Below, piece after piece: positions 23,519 through 36,756 of a stretch of DNA of 64,000 nucleotides (position 1 is its first letter; every line of letters begins with the position of its first letter). The notes below the pieces were generated by a model. The model searched no databases. It was not told the DNA's origin and saw nothing but the letters and a program-made list of their open reading frames with translations. The position numbers and the translations under genes were made by a program. Source of the stretch: Combretum micranthum (lineage: Eukaryota > Streptophyta > Magnoliopsida > Myrtales > Combretaceae); contig JAMXBD010002760.1 of assembly GCA_024138025.1 (NCBI GenBank), forward strand, positions 62,001-126,000, read 5' to 3'.

Positions 23519-25315
23519 ATCCTTCGCACCAAAGTACACCATTAACTACACAAATCCAAAGAAACAAATCTCAAAACATTAAGAACATATTAAGATCATA
23601 TTAACTTTTGGAGATTTCCCAATTTGTTGACCTTTTAACCTTTGGTTCTTAATTTATGAAGTTTTTACTTAGAAATCTCTTCTCAACTCAGCATTTCTGT
23701 GTACAAGACTTCCATCAATATATAATTCTATAAATTTACTATCTCATACAAGATATTGTTTAGAAGGATTAAGAAAGGTAGTAACATTTACTTACTGTAG
23801 AGATCCTTCCATAATCCTTAATGATTGTTGAAGAAGGAGAAGGGTTTCTATATTGTACGTTGAAAAAGAGGGAATAAAGAGAGACAATTTACTCCTACTA
23901 TTTGACTTACGTATCTTTTAAATATCCAAGGCAATAGACCATATACCCTTTCTTTTACTATTGATTTTCCATTTGGCCTTTACCTTTATTTTTCTATTTT
24001 TTTAATTTGTCCATTGGGGTTATTTCATAATTTATATGCATATCAAAGTTTAGTATGACTAATTTTCAATGAAATAATATGTCATTTAAAAATAACTATC
24101 GAAACACCTTGATGCAAGGTTGTGCCATTTTGCATCAATTATATAAAGTTATAACTATTCTAAAAATTGCAATGACAATAAAAAGACATCTTTTCAACAT
24201 AATATATCTAAACTAACTATTTCCTAAAAAAGCAGTTGCAATTAGTTTAAGCAAGTAATATATTTCTTCAAGAATCTTAATTGAAGTTCAATGATTTATA
24301 TTAAACCAAAGACAATTGCTATTACGATATATTTATCCTAAATCTAGGGTTTTGTGCATAAATTTCATTCATCTTGTATATTGAAATTGTATTAAAATGA
24401 AAATAAAGAAAAAAAAAACCAAAAAGTGCAATGATAATTTGACGTAAATGTTGGTTATTTCATACATTATGTCAATTACAAAAACATACAATGAGAGGGA
24501 ATTTAAAAACTAACCTTTAACATTTGTACAAATCATTGATGAACAAACCACTACAATAGAGAACGCAATATGATAGCAAATAGAGAACTGCAATATGATA
24601 ATAAAGAGGAACAAAGCCTAATTTGGAGAGAAAGCAAGAGAGATATAAGGGGCAAAATGTGAAAAAGAGAGGGGAAAAAAGTGAAGAAAAAACAAAATGA
24701 AAAAAATATGAGTAAAGAATAAGTGAAAGGAAGGAGAAAAGATAAATAAGGATAGAAGAAAAATGATAATAAATATATATATATATATTAAATTTTTAAA
24801 TAGTTCTACCTATTGGATTGAAAAGCGATAATGTTGAGAGAGTCTTTGGAAATTATATATTATAAATAGAATGGATAATAGATTATTTTCTATAGTTGCT
24901 ATAATGAATCTCATCTTTTTATCTTTTTTCTTAATATAAGATAAAAATGTAATTTTCTTGAAAAGTTAAAAGGAAAATTTTAAGAAAATAAAAGACGGGC
25001 TATGAATTTAAAAATTGCAGCTGTTTAAATATAATAAACTTTTCATGTTGCTAGAATTTAGGCACAACCCTCTATCATATAAAATGAACAAGTCCGAATT
25101 CCTTATATCTTATTAAAGTCCAATAAAAATTTCGATGTTTCATTAATAATTGGCATAACATTTCATATATAATAGCAATATTTCTTTTGTATTTTGTTTC
25201 CACCATTAGAGAAAACATAGTGAATAGGTTAGTTGTCATTTATGCCATGATAAACACTTATTGGTAGATGGGAATGTAATCATAAGAAATAATATGAAAG
25301 TTTTTTGTCATGCCC
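23519..25315. other. AT-rich intergenic sequence
   Basis: No gene is recognised. A TA microsatellite lies at 24774-24790, and 24600-24760 is purine-rich. Confidence 0.5.
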
Positions 25316-25944
25316 TAAAGGGTACCTTAAACGTAACAGTCCGCCAAATTTAAATTAAAGTTTAAGTATGACCACCTTAGTCATTCCTAAAAGTTCGATA
25401 TTAGGTGTAAGGCGTGCTCTCACAATTTTAGAGGACCATACTTTGAAATATGACACTTAAGAAGATACAATAACAAATTAAGAAATGGAAATAATAATAT
25501 TCATTTATTCATTCATAAATAATGTCTTAGGGGCATTTCCCCGACAAAACATGCTAGAGTCTATTATAAGAAGATTTTCTATGAAATCTACATGTAAGCT
25601 AATTTAAACTTCATCTAAAATTCCTTAACTAAAAAGGGAAATACTTGGTTCAAGGTCTCCATCGCTTCAACCATAAAAAGATCAAACTGCAAGAGATATC
25701 TATAGATGAATATGCTGACAGGCTTAGTGAGAATTATTTCCATAAGTGAATACTTGAGTAGTAAAATTTCAAACAGGTTATTTAAGCATTCAAGTGAAAT
25801 GCAGCATGCACGTGAGTAAGCAAGACATATAGTTTTATAGGAACTATATGTTGAATGGATTTACATCCTAAATTCAGGTTTGGTGAGAATGATAAGTGAT
25901 CTCAGACCGAGTCATTTTAGTTAGTTCATGCTTCGATCATTACC

Positions 25945-26051
25945 GTCAAGCATATTAGGTCTACTTGTGTCAAGCCATGCTTTTGATTTGCCATCAAGTA
26001 TTGTTTTAATTCCTTATCGCCAAACATTTGCTTTTGATCATTGCCGCCAAG
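25945..26051. repeat. Array of GCCGYCAAGC-type words, 24-27 bp pitch
   Basis: Core words GTCAAG/GCCAAG start at 25945, 25969, 25993, 26019 and 26046 (steps 24, 24, 26, 27), with CATTACCG or TTGCCG before them. It is GC-richer than the surroundings. It resembles the other LTR arrays in style, but its pitch is not a whole number of helical turns. Confidence 0.65.
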
Positions 26052-28129
26052 CATTACTTTCGACGTGTTACTATCCTTTCACCTAAGGATAATAACCCCA
26101 TGCAATGTAACTCACTATATGTGTGCATGAATCAATTTATTTAAGATATCATAGCATCATTATTGTCAATTTAAAGTGATCATAGAATTTTCAGATATAT
26201 CAAGTTCTATACGAAGACTAGCAATCCTTTACAATCAATTTTGGCCTAGATATTCTTAGTGTTCTTTCATACAACTTTATATACATAACATTTGTCTTTC
26301 CTTAATTTTAATGCATCTACACTACAAACACAATCAAGTACACAATTTAAGAAAATAAACTCACGTTGTCATGGTGATACTTTTTCTAAATGGAAAGAGT
26401 CAATTGAATAATCCACTTAGTCAAAATAGTCCTCGGATATGGACATTCTTCCTCAGGATCACCTAGTCATAAAAAATATCCATAACGAGTATTTCTTGAT
26501 AACCCTCTCGTAATTTGACAAAACTATATCACATGAACGTCAAAATTCGTGTAGAAGACAATTCCAATTTAAAATGGCTATAACTGATCATTTTAACTCG
26601 GAATTGCGCATATAATATACCAATTTCTACCTACTCAAACATTTTATCCATTTCTAAAACTATTTTCATCAAACTAGGTTATTTGAGCTCCAAAACAGTG
26701 GTGATCAGATTCACTACGAAATTTCCTATCCCAAAGGTATTTGTTTCAAACATCAAATCATCAAAATTATTTTGATAAATACTTAGTTATCGATACAATT
26801 GAAAAATTCATTTTTATAGATTTATAACTCATATTTCATACATGTTCAAGTATTTATTGTCCAAACAAAATTCTTTAGTAAAAACAATGTTAGTTAGAAG
26901 TTTGGAAAAATCATAATTTACAAGAAATTCTTTCATAAATCCTTTAAAATGAATCTTTTGATTCTTTTGTTTTCAAAAAGTATTTTATGTTTATCTTACT
27001 ATTTTCCTTGGTGGCTTTTCCACAAAAATGAATTTCTCTATTTTTTCTTTTGAAACTTCTAACAATAGTGTCACTTTTCCTATTAATTTTCTATGTATTT
27101 CCTCTAACTATTATTTTGATCTTTTTAAATTTTGGTTTGAAAACTTGCCTTTCCTTTTTATGGGGTTTCCTTTATATTATGTTTTTAAGGAAAACATTTT
27201 TGTAACGAAGAATCATCTTTCTTAATTTTTGAAAATAACTCTATTACTATTATAATTATGGTTTTAGAAAAAGCCTTTCAAAATAGTGGTATTTCCAAAA
27301 TTATAGTTAGTTTTTTCTAAGACTTTGAGAAAAAAAATGGATTCTTTTTTATTAATTTAAAAACTCTAAATTTCATTTAGGACTCTTCTTTGGTGACAAA
27401 AATCTCTTTTTGCAAAAAGTATAGTCCAAACTTTGCTGTTTAGACAACAATATTTATTTTGCATAAATATGAGAATAATAACAAGCAAAATTATAGAAAC
27501 AAAATAATAAGCAAGATAATCTAAGTCAAGTATTGAGAGTCTTAGCTTTGAATCAAGGCTCTCGATTAAGAAATGGACTAGTCCCGAAAAGAAAAGAAAA
27601 TTGTTTTGACTTAATGAGGACAAATTTAAGAGTAGAAAGACTAGTCTTAAAATAGCATGAAATAAGTAAATAAATTGCAAAATATAAAAAATAAATAAAT
27701 AACAAGTGAGCTTATATACTCTAAAGAATATATAATACATAAATAATTTAGTTAGATATAAATAAGAAGTTAGCATAATAACAACAATAATATGAGCAAA
27801 GTATAATAACATCATAAAAATATAGCAATGGATGTTCATGAACAAGAACAATACATGAATATAGTATAGCTTCCATAACAATAAGTCTAGGAAACTCACA
27901 TCATGGTCATATAAAGTTACATGACATGGTAGAAATAATATGAAGAAGGTTTATTACGTAAAAGATAAATGGTAGTGAAGAAAAGTGGTAGTGTTGGTAA
28001 GAACTTGAGAGATTTTGGGAGTATGTAGAGAAGAATTTGAGAGAGAGTTTTGAGAAGAAATTTTTAGAGAGTTTTGGTAAATAATTTGTGAGTGAAAATG
28101 AAGTGTGAAAGAAATGAAAAAGGAGGGAG

Positions 28130-28137
28130 TATTTATA
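28130..28137 (-). promoter_or_regulatory. TATA box of the minus-strand LTR
   Basis: TATAAATA reads on the minus strand and is followed by a CT-rich leader. The C homopolymer lies about 60 bp upstream of it on that strand. Confidence 0.45.
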
Positions 28138-28192
28138 GAAAAAATGGAAGATAATTTATGTTAATTAAATAAGAAAAAATTAGAAAAATGAA

Positions 28193-28194
<2 letters not shown>

Positions 28195-28228
<34 letters not shown>
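28195..28228. repeat. 34-nt G homopolymer
   Basis: Thirty-four consecutive G are followed by TGTTGCGGTGGGGTGGGAG. It is exceptional in such AT-rich DNA. It could form G-quadruplexes, or reflect a sequencing or assembly length error. Confidence 0.9.
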
Positions 28229-28229
<1 letters not shown>

Positions 28230-28250
28230 GTTGCGGTGGGGTGGGAGCGG

Positions 28251-29235
28251 TACATAGACAAGAGAGAGAGGGAGATTTTTAATTTTTTGTATTTTTGTTA
28301 GTAAAAAGTGAGATGTGAGCTATATGAAGTTGTATTGGAAATGAAATTATAAGAATATGGGTGTATAGGTTATAAGGAAAAGTAGGAATAAATGAATAGT
28401 ATGAAATAGTAATGAATAGTGTAATGTAAAGTAGATATGACTAATAAAATACCGGTAGTAAGAAAATACGTGTAAAAGTGTGATATCTAATATTTTTAGT
28501 TACAGAAAAATTATAAAACTGTTTTTCTTTAAAACCTTATGTTTTTACGAGTCTAACGGTATATTCGAAATATTTTTACTATTCCGAGCCCTAGGACACG
28601 TTTTTTGAAAACTGTATCTGATTGGGTTTAAAACGAATTACGGTTTGACTAATATGATATTTTTAAACTTCTTTATATATATTATTACGAACTATTATCC
28701 GCAATTATCTCAATTCCGTTGTTTAGGATTTAAGAACGCAGGGTTACATAGAGAGGAGAGAGGGAGGGAGATTTTTAATTTTTTGTATTTTTGTTAATAA
28801 AAAGTGAGATGTGAGAGATATGAAATTGTATTGGAAATGAAAATTGTAAAATATAAGTATATAGGTTGTAAGGAAAAGTAGAGATAGATGAATAGTGTAA
28901 AATAGTAATGAATAGTGTAATGTAAAGTAGATATGGCTAATAAAATACCAATAATAAACAAATACGTTTAAAAGTGCGCTATTTGATATTTTTAGTTACT
29001 GAAAAATTATAAAACTGATATTTTTAAAAACCTTATGTTTTCACGAGTCTAACGATATATTTGAAATATTTTTACTATTCCAAGCCCCGGGACACGTTTT
29101 TTGAAAACTGTATCCAATTGGGTTTAAAATGAATTACGGTTTGACTAATCTGATATTTTAGAACTTCTCTATATTATTATGAACAATTATCCACAATTAT
29201 CTCAATTCCGTTGTTTAGGATTTAAGAACGTGGGA
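28251..29235. repeat. 494-bp tandem duplication
   Basis: Units start at TACATAGA (28251 and 28745). Both run through GAGACACGTTTTTTG-like and TTTAGGATTTAAGAACG segments with scattered differences. It probably lies in U3 of the minus-strand LTR. Confidence 0.85.
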
Positions 29236-30262
29236 TTGCCGGATCTAGATTCACCAGACTAAATATAGAACTAGATTAACTTTAGGGTTCCAGTTTGACT
29301 TTCGGTTCTAGGGTTTACTATATTACCAAAAAATCTAGGGGCCTCAAATTGTCTTCCATTTAATTTGCAATGTACAAGGAGAGAGAATTTGAGAGCCACT
29401 CAATTAAGATGAAACTATAATCATTAAAAATATATGACTTTATTTACAATGAAAAACATAAGATGCATAGAAAATATTAACAAATTTGAATAGTTGTTTT
29501 TTTTTTTTTTGGGTTAAATATGATTTAACATTTTATAGTTGGTTATTTAAGGGTTGTTTTGTTTTGAATTGTTTTCTTTTACTAGAAAGTTATTCTTCTA
29601 CAATGATCAATTGTGTAATTATTATTATATTGGAATGGGACTCTTGACATTATTGAGTTTGAATTTATAGTATGGATATATCTTCTTATTATTAAGACTT
29701 CCTTTTTACTCCACAATTACATGATATTAATTGTTAGTTTTTTTTACCACAAATTATTATTAGATAAATTTATAAATTATATGCATTAACATTAGGTTCT
29801 CTTAGAGTATGTTTTGTTGGTCATTTTTGGGTCATTTTAGCATCTTATTTTTTTCTTTTTTCAAATAGGATGTTTATAAAAAATAGATATAGATAAAAAA
29901 AAACAGATATTTTACTCATCAATATATCAAACAAATTAGATACAAATAAGATTAAATGCAGATCAGATACAGATAAGATACAAATGAAAATAGATAATCC
30001 GGGAAGACCCTTATTTATTTTTATTTGCTTATAAGTAAACAATATAGGTGAACAATATAGGGTAAGCAACAGTTCATAATAAAAAAAATTTTGAAACTGC
30101 TTTGCACTTAATGTTTTTCATCACCAAGCCTTGGAGGGAGGGTTAAAATCCCTCTAGGTTTAACTAGCTAATTATTAAACCCAAATATCTTATGTTTGTA
30201 TGGCTTCAATTTTTTCAAAGTGTTCTCACCACATAGCCAGTTAAAAGCATGGCTATAGGCTA
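29236..30262. other. AT-rich intergenic sequence
   Basis: No gene is recognised. A T run lies at 29498-29509 and GATACAAAT-type words at 29880-30000. Confidence 0.5.
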
Positions 30263-31790
30263 AAGGATAATATCTGTATTACTCCTAACGTCTATCAAGA
30301 CCTTCATCACATCGAAAGCCGACCATTCGGGCTTTAATCACATGGACGTCCTGGTGGAGAACTTTGGCATCATTTAAGTCAGCATTCATGAATTTAAGGG
30401 AATGATCTAATTTCTCCCTTTTCACGAGGAATATCACCACTTTGCTTGCCATTCCTTGAGTAACTAGAGAAACAGCCAACTGAAGGCCTCCAACGCATAC
30501 CTTTAGTGTCATCTTTCATGATGCGACCAGTCTCGTTGGTGCCGTTGTGGGAGCAATCCAACCATCTGTGCCGAGTTAGTCTTTCCACCATCTAAGGCAT
30601 CCTTCAACCAGATGCAGCTATCCATGTTATAACTTACATCTCAATGATGATCACAATATTTAAACCCGTCTCTTTGATGGAGGTTCCCATGCCTCTGGCT
30701 AAGTTCGGGTAGGATCCCTGAATCTCGAATTTTAAGGAAGATCCCTTTGTAGAGGCAACTAAGAGGGATAAAGCCGGAGTTGAAGAATCTGCTTTTTCTT
30801 CATTCTCTTATGTTCCGCCTCGATGAACCTTCTCAATTGGAGGGGTATCCTAAGCGATCCTTCACTGACCCATTTTCTATCTAATCCTTCTATCATTCCC
30901 TATTAGATTTTTCCTCATTTTGAGAGATGATGAAATCTTTGAGCCATATGTACTTCCTTACTCGTTTTTAGAACTATTCTTAGGTTTTCAGTTTGTTCTT
31001 AGCAAGAGTGAAAAAGACGCTTGTTTTGGCAGGCTCCTTAAATCACCATCTGGTTGCATGTCCAAGCTAAAGTCTCCTATCACAACTTGGTTGAAACAGG
31101 TTACATAATCCCTTAGGCTTTCCTCTTTCTCTTATTTCATCAGGAAAAGAGATGAGATGTCTTTCATAGGTAGATGACTAACTGTAAAATGCATTTTAAA
31201 CATAGTTGCCAAATCCTCAGAGTTAGTGATATAATTGATTGGGAGCTGGTGGTAATAGTTGTGAACGGCTTGTTCTAGTGTTCCAAAGATCACTTATGTG
31301 TGATTTTCTTACTCTTTTATATTTCTGACACCCTCTTAAGTTCCTTCTCCATCTCCTCTAAGGCTAAGTCCTCAAAATATTTACTATGGTAAATGGGCAA
31401 ATCAACAAAAGATAGGTCATCAACATGAGTCCGAGAGACAATGAGTGCCATAAAGGGCTTTTTTATCCAAGAGACCCTTGATAATGAGAGGTTTTGGGGT
31501 TAGCCTGCACTCGAGTTACCACTCAAGCTTGCAGAGGGCCATTCTAGCACCACTTCTTCACTTGAAACTGGGATTTTGTTGCTTGGGATTGAGATAGCCA
31601 AACGTCACTACGGCTTCCTTAGAGCAAGGGACTGTTGGTCTGTAACGGAAGTTCTTTAAGGCATTGTTCCACATGTTTGTTATGATTTATCAAGTCAATA
31701 TTTTTCTCCACAATTTGATATAACACATTTTCCAAATTGCTCAGTTGATCCTGATTGTAATGAATTGGAAAGAAGGAAGGTACTAAGGTC
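30263..31790 (-). pseudogene. Tat/Ogre-like gag-protease remnant
   Basis: Reading the minus strand from high to low coordinates: a possible coiled-coil N-terminal part (LENVLYQIVEKNIDLI, about 31740-31690), then a retrotransposon gag core (YYHQLPINYIT near 31250, SLRDYVTCFNQVV near 31120-31084). Next comes the post-gag metal-binding-like segment FKYCDHH..DSCIWLKDAL (30665-30597), then an aspartic protease active-site segment VLIDVRSNTDIIL (about 30302-30263). In Tat-type elements the last reads D-T/S-G-S; here it is D-V-R-S, so it would be inactive. Stops and frameshifts separate the blocks. No reverse transcriptase follows. The Tat assignment is by motif style and is uncertain. Confidence 0.68.
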
Positions 31791-33607
31791 GTTTAGTGAA
31801 TTCATAGTTTCCTAAGGAGTAAAGGGACTTTGAGACGAAGTTCGAATTGTTTCCAAGACTAAAGGTCTTGGGTTGTTTTCTTAGATCGTAAACGCATGGT
31901 TAACAAACGATTTTTCCAATTCAAGATTATGTTTTTGAGAATTGATGCGGAAAAAAGGAAGCTACTTAGAGAGTAAGTTTCTCACAGAAGGCTAGTACGT
32001 TAAGCGTTAGGCCTACAAGACAACTCACAGTTAGTAGTACACTAAGGAGTTATTCAGTGTGACTATTTTAATAGTTAAGTCAATCCACATTCCCAATATG
32101 TAAGTCAAAGAAATGTATAAAGGTACCCAAGTGACATTCCTCTCCAATGATGTCAGAGGATATGTTTATAGTATGTTAATCCCTAATGGTTATGCACATA
32201 ATCAAATCATGGAATAGTGTTAGACACCCTATTTTTGTCCATATAAAGCTTTAATTTATGATAAAATTAATAATATACTAAGCCCACAAATTACTTCAAA
32301 ATATATATGTACAATAATCAATATATATAATAAAAAAAAGAAAGAAAAAATAAATATAAATAACAAGAGCAAGATAATAATAATAAAATATATCATGTAA
32401 TATAATAATTTGTACATATTACTGATTCAAAGTTTTAAATAAGAATAATACTAGCTTAATGTAATATTAATTTTAATTATAAAATTTTTGGACATAATTA
32501 AATACTCCACATAAATTGGCCTACTCAATTGCTTCCAGTTTTGAAGCTTTAAATATAATTTCTATGCAATCTAAATTGAAGTATAAGCCAACAGTCTGTA
32601 TGCATAAGTCATGAACACACATAAAAGATTGGGGGTTTGATTTTGGAAGGAGGCAAAATGCCTCTTTTTATTTTTACTCCCTAGCATGCCACATGTCATG
32701 CTCCCATAAGCTACGATGATGTCATCATCATCTTCCTCCTCCAGCAAGCATGATTCCCACAGCTTCCACTGTCAAACCACCATCTTTGGAGCATATTTTG
32801 ACTACTTTTTCTTTGGGATCTTATCAAATTAATGTTGAAATCATGCGTCTACATGGAGTGCTATGAATTGAGACCAATTTTAAGATGGTGAAAAGTGAAC
32901 TGAAAAATTGAGGAAAGTTTGAACATGAAATAAACTCTATGTTTGTTAATGGAGATTTTTTATCAAGTTGAATTGCAACTAAGCTTTCTGGAGCTAATTT
33001 GTGATCAAATATGCTTGGATATTCTTTCAAAGTTGCCAAAAGTTCATGAAATCAACATTAATTGAAAATGAAACCTCGAAGTTAGTTTATAAGTTAATTT
33101 TCAAAACAAAGCTTAGATTTTGAAGCTTTATGAGCAAATTCGGTCGAATTAGTTGTCCAAGGAAGCTTGAGGTAAGTGCTGGCTATTCAGGTGAGGTTGA
33201 AACTGCTAGGAGAATCTCCAACTAAGGCTCTACCGACCACTACTCTAAGGGCCACGAATCGTGATCATCCACCTTGCTTTGGTCAAAATCACCACTAAGG
33301 TTGTTTAGCACAATCCATTTGTTCTCTCTTACACACTCCTTCTCACCATGGACCACTAGATTAGTCGTTTCAAAGCTTGTTGATCACCCCTGTCTCTTTG
33401 CATCTGATCCAAACCCGAATTCGTTTGTCTGACTCGATCTTACACGTGTTCAAATCCAGCTCCGAATCCGCATGTTGATTAAGCTCCATCCAAGTAAGCC
33501 CCATTCTTGTTTTCTGTTAGTTATTAATGTTAATTGAATAAAAATAAAAATTAATAAATAAAGGAAAGATAAATAATAGAAATAATCAAAAATAAAAATC
33601 TTAATAA
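31791..33607. other. Intergenic sequence, no gene recognised
   Basis: Mostly AT-rich. 32640-33500 is less AT-rich and has short frames without family motifs. It could contain an old LTR, but no termini were identified. Confidence 0.45.
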
Positions 33608-34213
33608 AGTTAATGTTAATATAAGACAAATGAAAAATGATGACAAAGGTAAGTAAATAAAAGTATGTATATAAATAGAGTATTGATTAATGCTTCACCT
33701 GCTAAGTTCTTATTAAAAAAAATAAAAATAAAAATAAACAAAGAATCTTTTTGCCACTTAGAAAAAATGTCTTTTATATGTATATCAAAATTAATTTTAT
33801 ATCTCATAGGACCAGATATTATAACTTTTTTTTTTCAAACCCTAAAACTTAAGAAATTTAAATAAAAAAGAGGTTGAAAATATAAAAACAACCAAACCAT
33901 TAACATTTTTCTAAAAACAACTACATTTTATTTCATCCCCATTACGAGTACATAAGCACCTCCAGGGCAACATAAAATCAAGAAAAAAATATTTCTTGTC
34001 AAATCATATACTTTTGTAAATATGAAACTAAATTTGTTATTTCTTGTAAATACTAAATTTTTTGTTAACGTGCAAATATATCATGATAAATTTTGAGCAT
34101 AAAAGAAAATAGACATTGATAAGATAATTTTAAATGGAAACCATGTGGTTTAGATAAGATAGCCCCCGTACTTAGAATTTTCTATATAAAAGAAAATTGA
34201 TTTCGAAATTAGT

Positions 34214-34469
34214 AGAGATAAAGGCACAAGTAATGCCTGTACTTTTGGGTTTAGGCAATTTTGTGCCTAATATTTGATTCTGGGGAAAAAAAGTGCTCGT
34301 ACTTTTAGAATCAAGGCATTTTAGTGCCTCCATGCACTTAAAATCAGGCACTTTAGGCACCTCAAACACCTTGATTTTGAAAGTGCAAGCACTTTTTTAC
34401 TTAAAATTAAACATTAAGCACCAAATTGCCAAACCGTGATAGTACAAGCACTTCTCATGCCTTTATCCC
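34214..34469. mobile_element. 256-bp MITE with 8-bp target duplication and preserved empty site
   Basis: It is flanked by AAATTAGT at 34206-34213 and 34470-34477. The paralogous C block has a single AAATTAGT at 43107-43114 with no insert. Imperfect terminal inverted repeats start GAGATAAAGGCA (left) and GGGATAAAGGCA (right end, reverse complement), and further GTGCCTxxx/AGGCAC words are mirrored inside. An 8-bp duplication fits hAT-type mobility; a 9-bp Mutator-type reading is possible with one mismatch. Confidence 0.82.
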
Positions 34470-35470
34470 AAATTAGTTTTAAACACAAACCTGTAGCTAA
34501 GTTAGAACTGACCGACCCATTGGCACTAACTTACAAATTTTCCTTGACCATGTTAAAGTGGCAACTCCTATAACTTCAAAATTAAGCATTTATTTCAGTT
34601 TCTAGTCGAAGGTCCATATCAAACGGGTTAGGATTTGATACAGATCAAACAAAAAGAAACCAGACTGAAAATTAAAAAACTCAAGCTCGATAGATAGTGA
34701 GAGATTAACAACAATTATCAAGAATGTGGGACAGATCCACTAATCCATATTTAACCATGTGTTCTTCAAAGCAGTTAGAAGTCATGTACTAAGTGTTCTA
34801 GGTTGAGACTCGTCCAATCGTAGCATTTAACATCAGGTCCCCAAGCTAAAGGAGTTAATAATCCTATAGGATTCTGAAGAGAGTCGGATTGAACGGGGCT
34901 TGAGTTTGACAAGCCAACTCGAGTGAGCAATGGGTCAAACTGGGCCTAAGAGGCTCGATGATCCATATTTGACTATCAACAAGATAAAATTGAACTTTAA
35001 GTGATGGCTATAGGAATGCATTAATATAAAATATGATCTGAAATAGGATTTTTTTTTTCCTAATTGAAATTGGATCTTTCAAATAAATGTAAGAATGTCC
35101 CTTTTAATAGCATAGATGGCAAATACAAAGCTACTGCTTGTTTTCTGGTTATAAACTAAACATGAACCGGATCGATATCATGCTTTATCTATTTCTCCGC
35201 TAAAGGCTTCTGCTCCTGCTAATTCACCCCCTTTTGTTGTGGAAATCAACGTCCATTTTCAAATTTAATATGATGAGAACCATAATGATGTGATGATGGA
35301 TTAGTTGGGGTCGAATTAGCTATTAATTAAGATTAAATTATGGTTTATCTGGAATTAGGTTAGTTGATGTGCATGCCATGCATCAGTTATCTAATTACCT
35401 AGAGTGTTACGTCGGCCGCTTTCAATTGATAATGGTGCTGAAATTTGATAGGAGTCCCTTATTGACTCAA

Positions 35471-35522
35471 TATAAAAAGCATAAGACCTAGAATATAACT
35501 ACAAAACATAGCTCTTGCCATG
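35471..35522 (+). promoter_or_regulatory. TATA box and ATG context conserved in block A
   Basis: TATAAAAAGCATA (35471) is followed 49 bp later by an ATG in AACATAGCTCTTG..ATGACAAA. The same TATA-to-ATG layout occurs at 37684 and 44099 in the other A blocks. The open frame after the ATG is short and is not conserved between copies. It looks like the promoter and start of a captured or dead gene. Confidence 0.35.
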
Positions 35523-36496
35523 ACAAAATATAGTACACTTTCCCTTAGGTTTTGTTGTTACAATATGCACTCATTCAGAGCTCTTCAAATCAATTATTGA
35601 ATTATGGGCTTGAAATCTATAAGTATAATTGTGTTGTGATATTCTATCAATGCATACTCATATGTCCTTGATTGTTTAAATTATTTACTTGTTTATTTTT
35701 CATCTTAAAATGCTCACATATGGATTATTAGAGTGGGACTTATCTCCTTATTCATCGAGAAAGGAGGCAGAAGAGTATCGCACATGTTCAGTGAATAATA
35801 AAAGAGAAGATGGCTTTAGGTCTTGAAAGATCAAAAGAATTCAAATGATAAATCTTACATTTGTAATCTAGAACAAGGTAAAACAATAATACTCTAAATT
35901 GAAACCTATAAGTTATGATGAGGTGGTATAGGAGAAACCTATACGATAAGCTCTATTGTAGGTAGAAATAGGAAAGGAGTATGTACTTATAAGATTCGGA
36001 AAACGTTGTCTAACATTCTCGCTGTTTAGAACATTTTCTATTCCTACTATGATGCTATTTTGAGTAGCTAATGCAATAATTACATGTTTTTCTTTTATCA
36101 TTGGGATACATTACCTCATCTTGCATGATAAATAAGAGATTTTTTATAGTCCTATGAACTAGATTGTCCAGCCAATCATCTCACCAATAGAATAAATATA
36201 GAAGTTAATATGTAAAATATTTTAATAATATAATCACGGTTAAGTGTGAATGTAAACTATTGAATAAACTATAGGACAGGTTTTGCAAATACAAGAATGG
36301 GACAATAGAATTTTCTTAATAATTATTGTAGATACCCACCCATGGTATATGTTTTGAAGATTCCGATGGGTATAAGGAGTTCATGTCCACATTTGTGATA
36401 TTTTTAAAGCATTTAGTTATTAGAAAGATTGTATCTAGAGCATGTATGCAACTAACATATGTTGCAGTATAAATCCTATGCTTGATGTTTATCCAG

Positions 36497-36656
36497 GTGT
36501 CCTGTTTCAAGATTGTCGTGACCCTTTTGGGCATATTTGTCATGCACACTATTTCTGATCTTGTATTTTATTTGCAATGATGACATCTATCTTTTGCCAA
36601 TTAAGGAGCATGGAGCAGGTCAGGTGTATAAGAGGTCAATTGAAGAAACTCTTGAG
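36497..36656 (+). pseudogene. Exon-like segment, truncated block B
   Basis: This is a copy of the 54-codon segment with small deletions that shift the frame. Acceptor-like ATCCAG and donor-like GAG|GTAAGA borders are retained. Confidence 0.38.
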
Positions 36657-36756
36657 GTAAGATTGACCTATTATCGCGAATGAATGACCTGAATGCCATA
36701 AACTCTTGAGGTAAGATTGACCTATTATCGCGAATGAATGACCTGAATGCCATAAA
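36649..36756. repeat. 54-bp tandem duplication
   Basis: CTCTTGAGGTAAGATTG starts two identical units, 36649-36702 and 36703-36756, at the broken end of block B. The duplication may mark the breakpoint. Confidence 0.9.

Larger units (their letters stand above)
25316..29230 (-). mobile_element. Ty3/gypsy-type LTR, minus orientation, right end unresolved
   Basis: The left edge TGTCATGCCC is a typical end of this LTR class. On the minus strand a TATA box (28130-28137) is followed by a pyrimidine-rich leader (CTCTCTCAAA-like, about 28060-28000). A degenerate repeat array lies at 25945-26051. The presumed U3 holds a long G/C homopolymer and a 494-bp duplication. A 177-codon minus frame at 27366-27899 is extremely hydrophobic and AT-driven and is probably not a gene. 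I did not find the matching right terminus, so 29230 is only where the tandem repeat ends. Confidence 0.5.

Noticed and set aside
27366..27899. 177-codon minus-strand frame, very hydrophobic
   Set aside because: It is dominated by Leu, Phe, Ile and Tyr as expected from AT-rich DNA, lies inside a presumed LTR, and has no motif.
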